From NCBI GenBank assembly GCA_959018215.1, contig CAUEKL010000003.1, positions 1-31,862 on the forward strand: a stretch of DNA of 31,862 nucleotides. The letters run 5' to 3'. The notes beneath the pieces were generated by a model. It searched no databases and was not told the origin of the DNA. It saw only the letters and a list, made by a program, of their open reading frames with translations. The DNA is from an uncultured Gemmiger sp. Lineage in GTDB: Bacteria > Bacillota > Clostridia > Oscillospirales > Ruminococcaceae. This document shows positions 1-6,972 of the stretch, in pieces. A program made the translations under genes and the position numbers. The first letter of the stretch is position 1; every line of letters starts with the position of its first letter.

Positions 1-607
1 GGTGATAGCGGCGGGCAAAGGTGCAGATCATCTCCATGATCTCCACGGTGGTTTTGGAATCCAGGTTGCCGGTGGGCTCGTCCGCAAAGACCACGTCCGG
101 CCGGGCGATGAAGGCCCGGGCAATGCCGGCGCGCTGCTGCTGGCCGCCGGACATCTGGCGGGGAAAGTGGTCCAGCCGGTGGGAAAGCCCCACCCGGCAG
201 AGCATCTGGCGGGCGGCCTCCTCCCGCTCCTTGCGGGGCATGCCCCGGAACATCAGGGGCATGGCCACGTTCTCGGTGGCGGTGAGGTTGGGCAGCAGGT
301 TGTACGCCTGGAACACAAAGCCGATGTGCCGCTGGCGGAAGGCCGCCAGCTGGTTCTCATTCAGGCGGGAGATGGGGACCCCGCCGATGGACACCAGCCC
401 CCGGGTGGGTTTTTCCATCCCGGCCAGCTGGTTCAGAAAGGTGCTCTTGCCCGAACCGGAGGTGCCGAAGATGCAGCAGATCTCCCCCCGCATGATGTTC
501 AGGTCGATGTTTTTCAAAGCCACCACCGTCTCATCCCCCAGGGGATATTCCTTGCGGATGGAGCGCACCTCGATGAGAGGCCGCTTGCGGGGGCAGGGAT
601 TGTTCAT
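1..607 (-). CDS. ABC transporter ATP-binding protein (LolD/MacB-type), 3' end outside window
   Basis: The first 202 residues of an ABC ATPase are present and the gene runs off the left edge. Walker A is GTSGSGKST, the Q-loop lies in VFQAYNLLP, the signature is MSGGQQQRAG and Walker B is VVFADEPTGNLD. The LNENQLAAFRQRHIGFVFQ region and the NLD after Walker B are typical of the LolD/MacB/BceA group, which pairs with an FtsX-like permease to export or sense peptides and lipids. The start is the ATG at 607, preceded by AAGGAGGTG at good spacing. The partner permease is expected just left of the window. An OmpR regulator and histidine kinase lie immediately upstream on the same strand, as in many antimicrobial-peptide-response loci, but a terminator separates them. 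The ATPase call is secure; the substrate is unknown. Confidence 0.93.
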   Translation of the reverse strand, partial: MNNPCPRKRPLIEVRSIRKEYPLGDETVVALKNIDLNIMRGEICCIFGTSGSGKSTFLNQLAGMEKPTRGLVSIGGVPISRLNENQLAAFRQRHIGFVFQAYNLLPNLTATENVAMPLMFRGMPRKEREEAARQMLCRVGLSHRLDHFPRQMSGGQQQRAGIARAFIARPDVVFADEPTGNLDSKTTVEIMEMICTFARRYH

Positions 608-641
608 GGGGTTCACCTCCTTGGTCTGGCTGACAGGGTGA

Positions 642-685
642 AGTATACGGGACAAACCTTGGTTCTTTCTCAACGGAACCTTAAG
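642..685 (-). promoter_or_regulatory. Candidate promoter and OmpR-type direct repeat for the ABC gene
   Basis: On the minus strand a TATACT -10 (642-647) lies about 35 bp before the start codon. No good -35 sits at 17 bp. The -35 region instead carries TTAAGGTT and TTGAGAAA, two similar boxes offset by 11 bp (684 down to 666). OmpR-family regulators typically bind direct repeats with 10-11 bp spacing. That suggests the regulator encoded at 2306-2980 activates this gene, which is an inference. Confidence 0.35.
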
Positions 686-700
686 ATTCGTAAAGAAAGC

Positions 701-739
701 AAAAACCGGGGCGGAAAAGCAATCGCTTTTCCGCCCCGG
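701..739 (-). terminator. Rho-independent terminator after the histidine kinase
   Basis: A perfect 15-bp stem (706-720 with 725-739) has a 4-nt loop and is followed on the minus strand by TTTTT (705-701). It closes the regulator/kinase operon 20 bp past its stop codon. Confidence 0.92.
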
Positions 740-759
740 CAGGGCAGGTATGAGACATA

Positions 760-2316
760 TCAGGAGGGCAGAGGCAGCCGGATGCGGAAGGCCGCGCCCG
801 CCCCGGGGTGGTTGTCCAGGGTGATGGTGCCCCCGTGGAGCTCCACCAGCCGGCGGGTGATGGAAAGCCCCAGCCCGCTGCCGCCCTCGGTGCGGGCGTC
901 GCTGCCCACCACAAAGGGCTCAAAGATGGCGGCGGCCCGGTCCGGGGGGATGCCCTCCCCGTTGTCCGCCACCGTCAGCACCGCCCACCCGGGCTCCGGG
1001 GCCAGGGTCACGGTGAGCAGGGTGCCCAGCCGGTTGTACCGCAGGGCGTTGCCGATCAGGTTGTCCAGCGCCCGGCCGAACTGGAAGGGGTCCAGGGAGC
1101 AGGGACAGGGCGTTTCGGGAATGGACACTTCCAGGGTGAAGCCCGCCAGCTGGATGGTGTCGTACTGGTTGGCCAGGTACTCCCGCAGATACTCGCACAG
1201 GTCCAGCTCCCGCTGCTGCAGCCCGAACTGGGGGTGGTCCACCTTGCTGTATTCGTGGAAGGCGTTGATCAGGCGGGTCAGGGCCTCGGTGCGGGTGCGG
1301 ATGGCGGCCAGATACCGCTCCTGCTCCGCCGGGGGTATCTTGCCGTCGGCCAAAGCGTCCACATACCCCGCAATGACGGTCACAGGGGTCTTGAGGTCGT
1401 GGGAGATGTTGGCGATCATCCGCTGCCGTTCCCGGTCCATCTCCGCCCGCTCCCGCTCGCTCTCGGCCAGCCGGGCGGAGAGCTCGTCCAGGCTGCGGCC
1501 GATGCGCTGCAGTTCCTGCACCCCGCCGCAGTCTCCCACCGGCTGGGGGGCGCCCCGGGCCTGGGCGTCCAGGGCGGCCCGCAGCCGCTCCAGGGGCGGG
1601 CGGATGCGCCGCCCCAGCCGCCCGATGAAAAAGGCCAGGGCCAGGGCGTACAGGGGCAGGGCTGCCACCCAGATGAGCCACCCCCGTTCGGACACCCGGT
1701 TCAGGGCTTCCTCATCCAGAGGGGCGGCGCAGAACAGCACCATCCGCCCGTCGGCCAGGTCCGCCCGGTACAGGGTGCCGTGGGCGGGGTAGGCCCCGGA
1801 CAAAATGGCGTACTCCCGGGGTGTGTAAGAAGTCTTGCCGGGGCTCAGCGCCCCGGATAGCACCCGGTAATCGGCGTCCAGAGCCATGTCCCCGGTGATC
1901 TCGGCGGTGCCGTCCCCCCGCAGGCGGGTGCGCAGCACCCGGTAGCGCACCGGGCTGCCCTCCGCTTCGGGGAAAGCCTCCAGATACTCCCCGCCCTGGT
2001 AGTCGGCCACGCAGGCCAGCTCCCCGGCGGTCAGGGGTTCGGGCATGGTCCCTGCCCGGTAGAGTTCGGCCCCGGTGCCGTCCAGCACCGCAAAGCCGTT
2101 GCCCTCCCCGTGGAGGTATCCGTCCAGATTCGTATACCGCCCCTGTTCCAGGGCGGGGTCCCACAGCAGGGCGTCCCAGTCCACCGGGTTGAGCAGCCGC
2201 TCAAACTGCCGGTCCCACACCCCGTACAGGGCGGCAGCCAGCCCCAGCAAAACCAGGGTGAAGAGCAGATAGTTCTTCACCAGCAGGGTGAACAGCCGGT
2301 CTTCCTTACGCTTCAA
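760..2316 (-). CDS. Sensor histidine kinase (HisKA class), two-component partner of the OmpR regulator
   Basis: A 518-residue membrane kinase. TM1 is at about residues 16-33 (KNYLLFTLVLLGLAAALYGV). An extracytoplasmic region of about 175 residues follows, then TM2 near 217-233 and a HAMP-like linker rich in arginine (GRRIRPPLERLRAALDA). The dimerisation/phosphoacceptor motif is MIANISHDLKTP with His306. The ATPase domain has NLIGNALRYN (N box), VADNGEGIPP (G1) and GGSGLGLSI (G2). It presumably phosphorylates the regulator whose gene overlaps its start by 11 bp. The coding start lies inside the regulator's 3' end, so translation is probably coupled. The ligand is unknown; the neighbouring ABC ATPase makes envelope stress or an antimicrobial peptide plausible, which is inference. 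Confidence 0.93.
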   Translation of the reverse strand: MKRKEDRLFTLLVKNYLLFTLVLLGLAAALYGVWDRQFERLLNPVDWDALLWDPALEQGRYTNLDGYLHGEGNGFAVLDGTGAELYRAGTMPEPLTAGELACVADYQGGEYLEAFPEAEGSPVRYRVLRTRLRGDGTAEITGDMALDADYRVLSGALSPGKTSYTPREYAILSGAYPAHGTLYRADLADGRMVLFCAAPLDEEALNRVSERGWLIWVAALPLYALALAFFIGRLGRRIRPPLERLRAALDAQARGAPQPVGDCGGVQELQRIGRSLDELSARLAESERERAEMDRERQRMIANISHDLKTPVTVIAGYVDALADGKIPPAEQERYLAAIRTRTEALTRLINAFHEYSKVDHPQFGLQQRELDLCEYLREYLANQYDTIQLAGFTLEVSIPETPCPCSLDPFQFGRALDNLIGNALRYNRLGTLLTVTLAPEPGWAVLTVADNGEGIPPDRAAAIFEPFVVGSDARTEGGSGLGLSITRRLVELHGGTITLDNHPGAGAAFRIRLPLPS

Positions 2317-2980
2317 TCTTGTACCCCAATCCCCGGATGGTCACGATGTACCGCGGGTTCCTGGGATCGTCCTCGATCTTTTCCCGCAGTTTGGAGATGT
2401 GCACCATCATGGTGTTGTCGTTGCTCTCAAAAAATTCCCCCGCAATGCCCTCGTACAGCTGGACCTTGGTAAAGATGCGCCCCGGCGCCCGCATGAGCTG
2501 GGCCAGGATCTTGTACTCGGTGGGGGTCAGGGCAATGGGCTGCCCCGCCTTGTACAGCTGCATGGCGGCGGTGTCCAGGGTCAGGGCCCCCACGGTCAGG
2601 GCCTCCCGGCGGGTGCCCCCCGCCCGGCGCAGATGGGCTTTCAGCCGGGCCACCACCTCCATGGGGTTGAAGGGCTTGGCGATGTAATCGTCCGCCCCCA
2701 GGTTCAGCCCCAGGATCTTGTCGTTGTCCTGGCTCTTGGCGGACAAAATCAGGATGGGGATGTCGCTGGTGCGGCGCAGGGCCCGGGTCAGCTCGTACCC
2801 GTTCATCTTGGGCATCATCACGTCCAGGATGGCGGCGTCGGGGCACTGGGTCAGGGCGGCGGACAAAGCCGTCTCCCCGTCGGCGGCTTCCAGCACGGTG
2901 TAGCCCTCGCTTTCCAGATACAGCCGCAGCAGGTTGCGGATGTCGGCGTCGTCCTCCGCAATGAGGATGGTCGTGGCCAT
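2306..2980 (-). CDS. OmpR/PhoB-family response regulator
   Basis: A 224-residue regulator. The receiver domain (about 4-115) has the acidic pair ED in ILIAEDDADIRN, the phosphoacceptor Asp53 in AILDVMMPKMNG, the Ser/Thr position in ILSAKS and the lysine in DDYIAKPF. The winged-helix DNA-binding domain (about 127-224) has LTPTEYKILAQLMRAPGRIF and ends IRGLGYKIEA. The start is the ATG at 2980, preceded by GGGAGG; an in-frame GTG at 2989 lies inside that site and is unlikely. Its 3' end overlaps the kinase gene by 11 bp. A probable target is the ABC gene at 1-607, whose promoter carries an 11-bp-spaced repeat. Confidence 0.94.
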   Translation of the reverse strand: MATTILIAEDDADIRNLLRLYLESEGYTVLEAADGETALSAALTQCPDAAILDVMMPKMNGYELTRALRRTSDIPILILSAKSQDNDKILGLNLGADDYIAKPFNPMEVVARLKAHLRRAGGTRREALTVGALTLDTAAMQLYKAGQPIALTPTEYKILAQLMRAPGRIFTKVQLYEGIAGEFFESNDNTMMVHISKLREKIEDDPRNPRYIVTIRGLGYKIEA

Positions 2981-3006
2981 ACAGCACACCTCCCTTTCTT
3001 GCTGTC

Positions 3007-3036
3007 AGCATACTATGGGGCCGCCGTCCCTGTCAA
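3007..3036 (-). promoter_or_regulatory. Promoter for the OmpR regulator/kinase operon
   Basis: On the minus strand a perfect TTGACA (-35, 3031-3036) is followed after 18 bp by TATGCT (-10, 3007-3012). The predicted start of transcription is about 20 nt before the ATG at 2980. Confidence 0.65.
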
Positions 3037-3083
3037 GGAAGAAGGCCTTTTCTCCTGGCAGTCGTCCGCCCGGACGGTACATC

Positions 3084-3119
3084 AAAAAGGCCCGCCTTCC
3101 CGGAAAGGAAAAGCGGGCC
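3084..3119 (-). terminator. Rho-independent terminator after the YbjN-like pair
   Basis: The arms GGCCCGC and GCGGGCC, extended by TTCC/GGAA with small bulges, form a hairpin at 3089-3119. It is followed on the minus strand by TTTTT (3088-3084), 10 bp past the stop of the gene ending at 3130. Confidence 0.8.
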
Positions 3120-3129
3120 CCGCCTTGTC

Positions 3130-3789
3130 TTATTCGCCTACGGCTTCTTCTTCTGCCGCAAAAGGCATGTCGCCGGAGGGGTCCTCCTCCGGGGCAGACT
3201 CCTGTAACCAGTGGGTCAGCCAGCCCAGGGACTGCTCCACCGGGGTGCGGGCCCTGGCGGCGTCGCGCAGGGTCCATTCCAGCAGCTGCATGTCCAGAAG
3301 GTGGCTGTTCCGCTCCAGCAGCTTCTCCACGGGAACATCCGGTGCGCCGAACAGCACCCGGACCAGGGCGTTGCTGAAGTAGACCGTGGCGGACTCGATG
3401 ATCACCAGGCTGGTGGAGATGATCTCCCGGTTGGGGACCATGCCGCCCTCGGTGCTGACGTAGACGCGGTAGCGCAGCTGGCCGTCGGACAGATCCAGCT
3501 CGAAGCAGCCGTTGGGCAGGGCGTAGTTGATGCGGGTCAGCAGTTCGCACATGCGCTGTACCCGCACCGGGTCCTTCACGTCCAGGTGGAAGGGCAGAGT
3601 GCCGTAGGCGGAGTAGCTGTCATCCCGCACAAAAATGCGGATGTCCAGGGTGTGCACCGAACAGGGCAGCATCTTTTCATAGCTGAAGATCCCTATCTCG
3701 TCCCCATCCGTGTGGTAACGGTACCGCGTTCCCTGCAGATAGTCGTGGAACTGCTGCACGGTGGCCTGGTTGATCGTGCTTCCTTTCAT
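3130..3789 (-). CDS. YbjN-like domain protein, downstream paralogue
   Basis: A 219-residue soluble protein with no signal peptide or membrane segment. It aligns by eye with the product of the gene just upstream. QRMCELLTRINYALPNGCFELDLSDG matches QRMCEFTVCANYGLHLGNFEMDVRDG (shown here only to mark the shared block), and both continue with LRY..YV...GG..P..E and end the domain with LFG. The fold pattern resembles the YbjN / type III-chaperone-like family, whose molecular role is unclear. The acidic C-terminus ends EEEAVGE. The start is taken as the ATG at 3789 because AAGGAGG sits 7 nt before it; an ATG at 3837 would overlap the upstream stop and lacks a ribosome site. The pair is probably co-transcribed. 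Confidence 0.7.
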   Translation of the reverse strand: MKGSTINQATVQQFHDYLQGTRYRYHTDGDEIGIFSYEKMLPCSVHTLDIRIFVRDDSYSAYGTLPFHLDVKDPVRVQRMCELLTRINYALPNGCFELDLSDGQLRYRVYVSTEGGMVPNREIISTSLVIIESATVYFSNALVRVLFGAPDVPVEKLLERNSHLLDMQLLEWTLRDAARARTPVEQSLGWLTHWLQESAPEEDPSGDMPFAAEEEAVGE

Positions 3790-3829
3790 CTTGCATCCTC
3801 CTTTTTTCGGGGCGGCTGGGGCCGCAGGC

Positions 3830-4492
3830 TCAGTCATCGGCTGCGGTGGTCAGGTCGTCCTCGTCGTCCTCGTCGTCCTCGTCGTCCTCCTCCGGCGGAA
3901 ACTCGCCGCCGGCCTCCTCGATCATCTGGCGGAGCTCCTTCCTGGACACATCCCCCAGCGCCGACAGCTGATCCAGCAGTTCCCGGGAAAAACGCTGGTC
4001 CGACCGGCGTTCGCAGGCGCTCACGATGTCGGCCACGGGGCGGCGGCCATTGCCGAAGAGAATATCCAGGATGGCGTCGGTGTACCGTTCCAGCATCCGC
4101 ACCGCCACATGGATGCTGTTGCAGACCACCTCGTCGGTGGGCATCTGACCGCCGTCACAGTCCACATAGGTGTGGTAGCGCAGTTCGCCGTCCCGCACAT
4201 CCATCTCGAAGTTGCCCAGGTGCAGGCCGTAGTTGGCGCAGACGGTGAACTCGCACATGCGCTGCATGATCTGGGGCTCTTCGGTGGGGGCGGCCAGCGG
4301 CAGCAGGGCGTACAGCACATACTGGCTGTGCTGTACATGCAGCTGGATGTTGGTGGACTCCAGGCGGGAGTGCACAACAAAGGAAAAGTACAGGATACCC
4401 TCCTCTGCATCAAATTCGTAGTGCCAGTTGTGCGCATCCATGATGTTGCAGATGTGGGTGGCCAGTTCGGTGCTGTATTCGTGCTTGTTCAT
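3830..4492 (-). CDS. YbjN-like domain protein, upstream paralogue with acidic tail
   Basis: A 220-residue soluble protein. Residues about 1-150 form a YbjN-like domain, including QRMCEFTVCANYG, FEMDVRDGELRYHTYV, GGQMPTDEVV and AILDILFG. A helical segment (about 165-195) follows, then the very acidic stretch EDDEDDEDDEDD, encoded by a 9-bp tandem repeat. The start at 4492 has GGAG upstream. It shares domain order and many residues with the next gene on the strand, so the two are tandem duplicates. The function is not known from sequence. Acidic tails of this kind can mediate binding to basic partners, but nothing here shows which. Confidence 0.72.
   Translation of the reverse strand: MNKHEYSTELATHICNIMDAHNWHYEFDAEEGILYFSFVVHSRLESTNIQLHVQHSQYVLYALLPLAAPTEEPQIMQRMCEFTVCANYGLHLGNFEMDVRDGELRYHTYVDCDGGQMPTDEVVCNSIHVAVRMLERYTDAILDILFGNGRRPVADIVSACERRSDQRFSRELLDQLSALGDVSRKELRQMIEEAGGEFPPEEDDEDDEDDEDDLTTAADD
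3854..3889. repeat. 9-bp coding microsatellite, 4 perfect copies
   Basis: GTCGTCCTC occurs four times in tandem on the plus strand. On the coding (minus) strand each unit encodes Glu-Asp-Asp. Copy-number change would keep the frame and only lengthen or shorten the acidic tail. Confidence 0.95.
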
Positions 4493-4620
4493 AGCTCCCT
4501 GTCCTTTCTGTGTGGGAATGAAGGACCGTGCCGCCGGAGCGGTGGTCCCATCGGATGTCTATATCATACCGGTTTAAGGGCCCTCAGACGGGCACGGGGA
4601 GATAAAACGGGGCAGGCGGA

Positions 4621-4659
4621 AAAACAAAAACGCCCTGGGGACAGAATGTCCGCAGAGCG
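4621..4659 (-). terminator. Rho-independent terminator after the small membrane protein gene
   Basis: On the minus strand the arms CGCTCTGCGGACA and TGTCCCCAGGGCG pair with two mismatches around a TTC loop. They are followed by TTTTTGTTTT (4630-4621). The hairpin lies 27 bp past the stop at 4687. Confidence 0.75.
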
Positions 4660-4686
4660 TGTCCTTTTATGGTCCGGGGTGCAGGG

Positions 4687-4890
4687 TCACCGGGGCCCGG
4701 CGGTCAGGGCCAGCACCAGGCTCAGGGCCAGCACGGCGGCGCCCAGGGCGGCCGATGCCATGCTGGCGGCTTCGGCACCGCCCAGCAGGCTCCACACGCC
4801 GGCGCCGCAGACCACGGCCGCCAGGGCAAGGCCCCCGGCCACCGTCCGCCCGCGAAGGGGTCCCTTTTTTCCGGTTTGTGTCTGATTCAT
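4687..4890 (-). CDS. Small two-helix membrane protein, unknown function
   Basis: A 67-residue protein starting MNQTQTGKKG. A basic N-terminus is followed by two hydrophobic alanine/leucine-rich helices (about 18-36 and 43-62) separated by the short linker LLGGAEAAS, with a C-terminus in TAGPR. The predicted topology is a hairpin with both ends inside. The start ATG at 4890 has GGGAG 10 nt upstream, and a clear terminator follows the stop, so this is likely a real short gene. No family is recognised. It diverges from the YesM-type kinase at 5116, and the 225-bp gap would hold both promoters. Confidence 0.6.
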   Translation of the reverse strand: MNQTQTGKKGPLRGRTVAGGLALAAVVCGAGVWSLLGGAEAASMASAALGAAVLALSLVLALTAGPR

Positions 4891-5053
4891 AGCGGTTCGA
4901 CTCCCTTTCTTTTCGCAGTCCCTGCCTCTTTTGCAGGCTGCACCTGTATTGTAGTCCCGGCACCGCCCCTTTCTCCACCACGCCGCGGTAAAAGTCAGGT
5001 GAATTTTTGGTAAAGCGGCGCCCGGCGCCTGCCGGAATCCGGAGACTTCTTTC

Positions 5054-5082
5054 TTTTCAACCCCGGCCGGGTCTGTTATACT
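5054..5082 (+). promoter_or_regulatory. Candidate promoter for the YesM/YesN genes
   Basis: TTTTCA (-35, 5054-5059), a 17-bp spacer and TATACT (-10, 5077-5082) lie 33 bp before the start codon at 5116. The -35 matches consensus at 4 of 6 positions. Confidence 0.5.
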
Positions 5083-5115
5083 GGTGTTCAAAGAAGATCG
5101 AAAGGAGGGCGGACC

Positions 5116-6972
5116 ATGCAGCTGGGCACCAGTCAATACCCGCTGAAAAAACTTTTTTACCGGATGTTCTCCCTGCTGGTGGTGATCCCCCTGATTCTGG
5201 TGTCGGTGGCGGCGGCCGTCATCCTTTATCGGGTCATGCGCAAATCCATTGTGGATACCGTCTCCGCCTTTCAGGAGACGGTGGCCACCACCCTGGACAC
5301 CGACATCAAGTCGGCCTCCCTGCAGCTGTCCCACTTTGTGTATGTGAACGACGGGGAATTCCTGGACATTGTCAACCAGGTCTACCGCAGCACCGGCAGC
5401 AGCCAGCAGTATCTGGCCAACAAGGCCCTGGAACGCAGCTTCAACACCGCCATGGTGCCGTCCCAGAACATCCTGGCCGGGCGTTTTTTCATGAAGGACG
5501 GGGGCGCCGTGGCGGTGAATGATGCCATCACCCTGCCCGACGGGGAGATGCGGGCCGAAAGCTGGTACCGCGCCGCCCTGGACGCCCCCAACCGGGTGAC
5601 CATCGGCGGGTATGATACCAGCAAGACCGACCTGACCGCCAACACCCAGAAAGGGCGGCAGCTGGTGCTGGTCACGGCCCTGGCGCCGGACTACATCACC
5701 GACCGCAGCGGCAGCATCGAGGTGGTGGCCTACTTCACCACCTCCCAGGTCAGCGAGGTGCTGCTGCGGGCCCGCACCAGCGGGGACATGGGCACCACCG
5801 TGCTGCTGGACGAGACCGGCGGCGTGCTCTTCGGGGATATGGGCAGCGTGCCGGTGCTGAGCTGGTTCGGGGAAAACGGCGCCGCTTTACCCGAAGGCAC
5901 CTTCAACCGCCGGGCGGTGCTGGAGGAGGGCGGCCGGGAGCGCAGCTACATCTTCATTGTGCGGCAGGTGCCCCTCACCGGCTGGCGCATCGTCACCTTT
6001 GTGGACGAAGCCCGCATCCTCAACCGCATCACCGGCACCGGCGCCATCCTGGCGGGGGTGGTGTTCGGGCTGCTGCTGCTGTTCTACCTCTTTTCCCGCT
6101 ATTTCCTGGACGCCATCGTCATGCCGGTGCAGTCCCTGGCCGACGCCATGGACCGGGTGGCCGGCAACGATCTGGATGTCCAGCTGCAGCCCGCAGGACA
6201 CCAGGAGCTGCGGCGGCTCACCGACGCCTTCAACCAGATGGTGCTGAGCCTGAAAAACATGCTGGCCATCAACGAGGAAGCCCAGAAGCGCAAGCACCAG
6301 GCCGAGATCCAGGCCCTGCAAAGCCAGATCAACCCCCACTTCATCGTCAACACCCTGAACTCCATCCGGTTCATGGCCCAGATGTCCGGCTACGACGGCA
6401 TCCGCCGGATGGCCCAGGCCCTGGCCAACATCGTGTCCTGCTCCTTCCGCAGCAGCACCAGCTTCTACACCGTGGGCGAGGAGCTGGAAATGCTGGACAG
6501 CTACCTCTACATCATGCGCATCCGCTATGCCGACGGCTTTGAGGTGCGGTATGAGGTGGACCGGGACTGCCTGTCCTGCCGTCTGCCCCGGCTGACCCTG
6601 CAGCCCATCGTGGAAAACTCCCTGAACCACGGCTTTGCGGACATGGGGGAGGAGCTGGGGGAACTGACCGTCCGGGCCGCCCGCCACGGGGAACAGCTCT
6701 GGCTGGAGGTGGAGGACAACGGCTGCGGCATGGACGCCGCCACCGTCCGGGCGGTGCTCCGGGATACCCTGCCCCGGGAACAGTCGGGCAGCAGCATCGG
6801 CCTGCAGAACGTGCTGGCCCGGCTGCGGCTGCATTTCGGCACGGCGGGCAGCCTGCAGATCGAGAGCGAGCCCGGCCGGGGCACCCTGGTGCGGCTGATC
6901 CTGCCCTGGGATGCGGGGGAGCCGCAGCCCCGAAAGGAGGAAGAAGCGTATGATCCGAACCCTGATTGCTGA
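5116..6972 (+). CDS. YesM-type sensor histidine kinase
   Basis: A 618-residue membrane kinase. TM1 is at about 17-41. A Cache-like extracellular region spans about 45-300, and TM2 is near 311-332 (AILAGVVFGLLLLFYLFSRY). A HAMP segment follows (VMPVQSLADAMDRVAGNDL). The His-kinase domain carries QSQINPHFIVNTLNSIRF with His408. The ATPase domain shows LQPIVENSLNHGF, VEDNGCGMD and SIGLQNVLARL. The usual family motif is NPHFLYN, so FIVN here is a mild variation. YesM kinases sense extracellular oligosaccharides and signal to YesN/AraC regulators; here the regulator gene overlaps the end by 23 bp. AAGGAGG precedes the ATG. The likely target is the importer operon at 8559-11730. Confidence 0.95.
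   Translation: MQLGTSQYPLKKLFYRMFSLLVVIPLILVSVAAAVILYRVMRKSIVDTVSAFQETVATTLDTDIKSASLQLSHFVYVNDGEFLDIVNQVYRSTGSSQQYLANKALERSFNTAMVPSQNILAGRFFMKDGGAVAVNDAITLPDGEMRAESWYRAALDAPNRVTIGGYDTSKTDLTANTQKGRQLVLVTALAPDYITDRSGSIEVVAYFTTSQVSEVLLRARTSGDMGTTVLLDETGGVLFGDMGSVPVLSWFGENGAALPEGTFNRRAVLEEGGRERSYIFIVRQVPLTGWRIVTFVDEARILNRITGTGAILAGVVFGLLLLFYLFSRYFLDAIVMPVQSLADAMDRVAGNDLDVQLQPAGHQELRRLTDAFNQMVLSLKNMLAINEEAQKRKHQAEIQALQSQINPHFIVNTLNSIRFMAQMSGYDGIRRMAQALANIVSCSFRSSTSFYTVGEELEMLDSYLYIMRIRYADGFEVRYEVDRDCLSCRLPRLTLQPIVENSLNHGFADMGEELGELTVRAARHGEQLWLEVEDNGCGMDAATVRAVLRDTLPREQSGSSIGLQNVLARLRLHFGTAGSLQIESEPGRGTLVRLILPWDAGEPQPRKEEEAYDPNPDC

Noticed and set aside
2..1792. Long open frame on the plus strand opposite the ABC ATPase and kinase genes
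   Set aside because: It is low-complexity in Gly/His/Arg/Ser, has no ribosome site, and lies antisense to genes with complete, recognisable motifs. It is a by-product of high GC.
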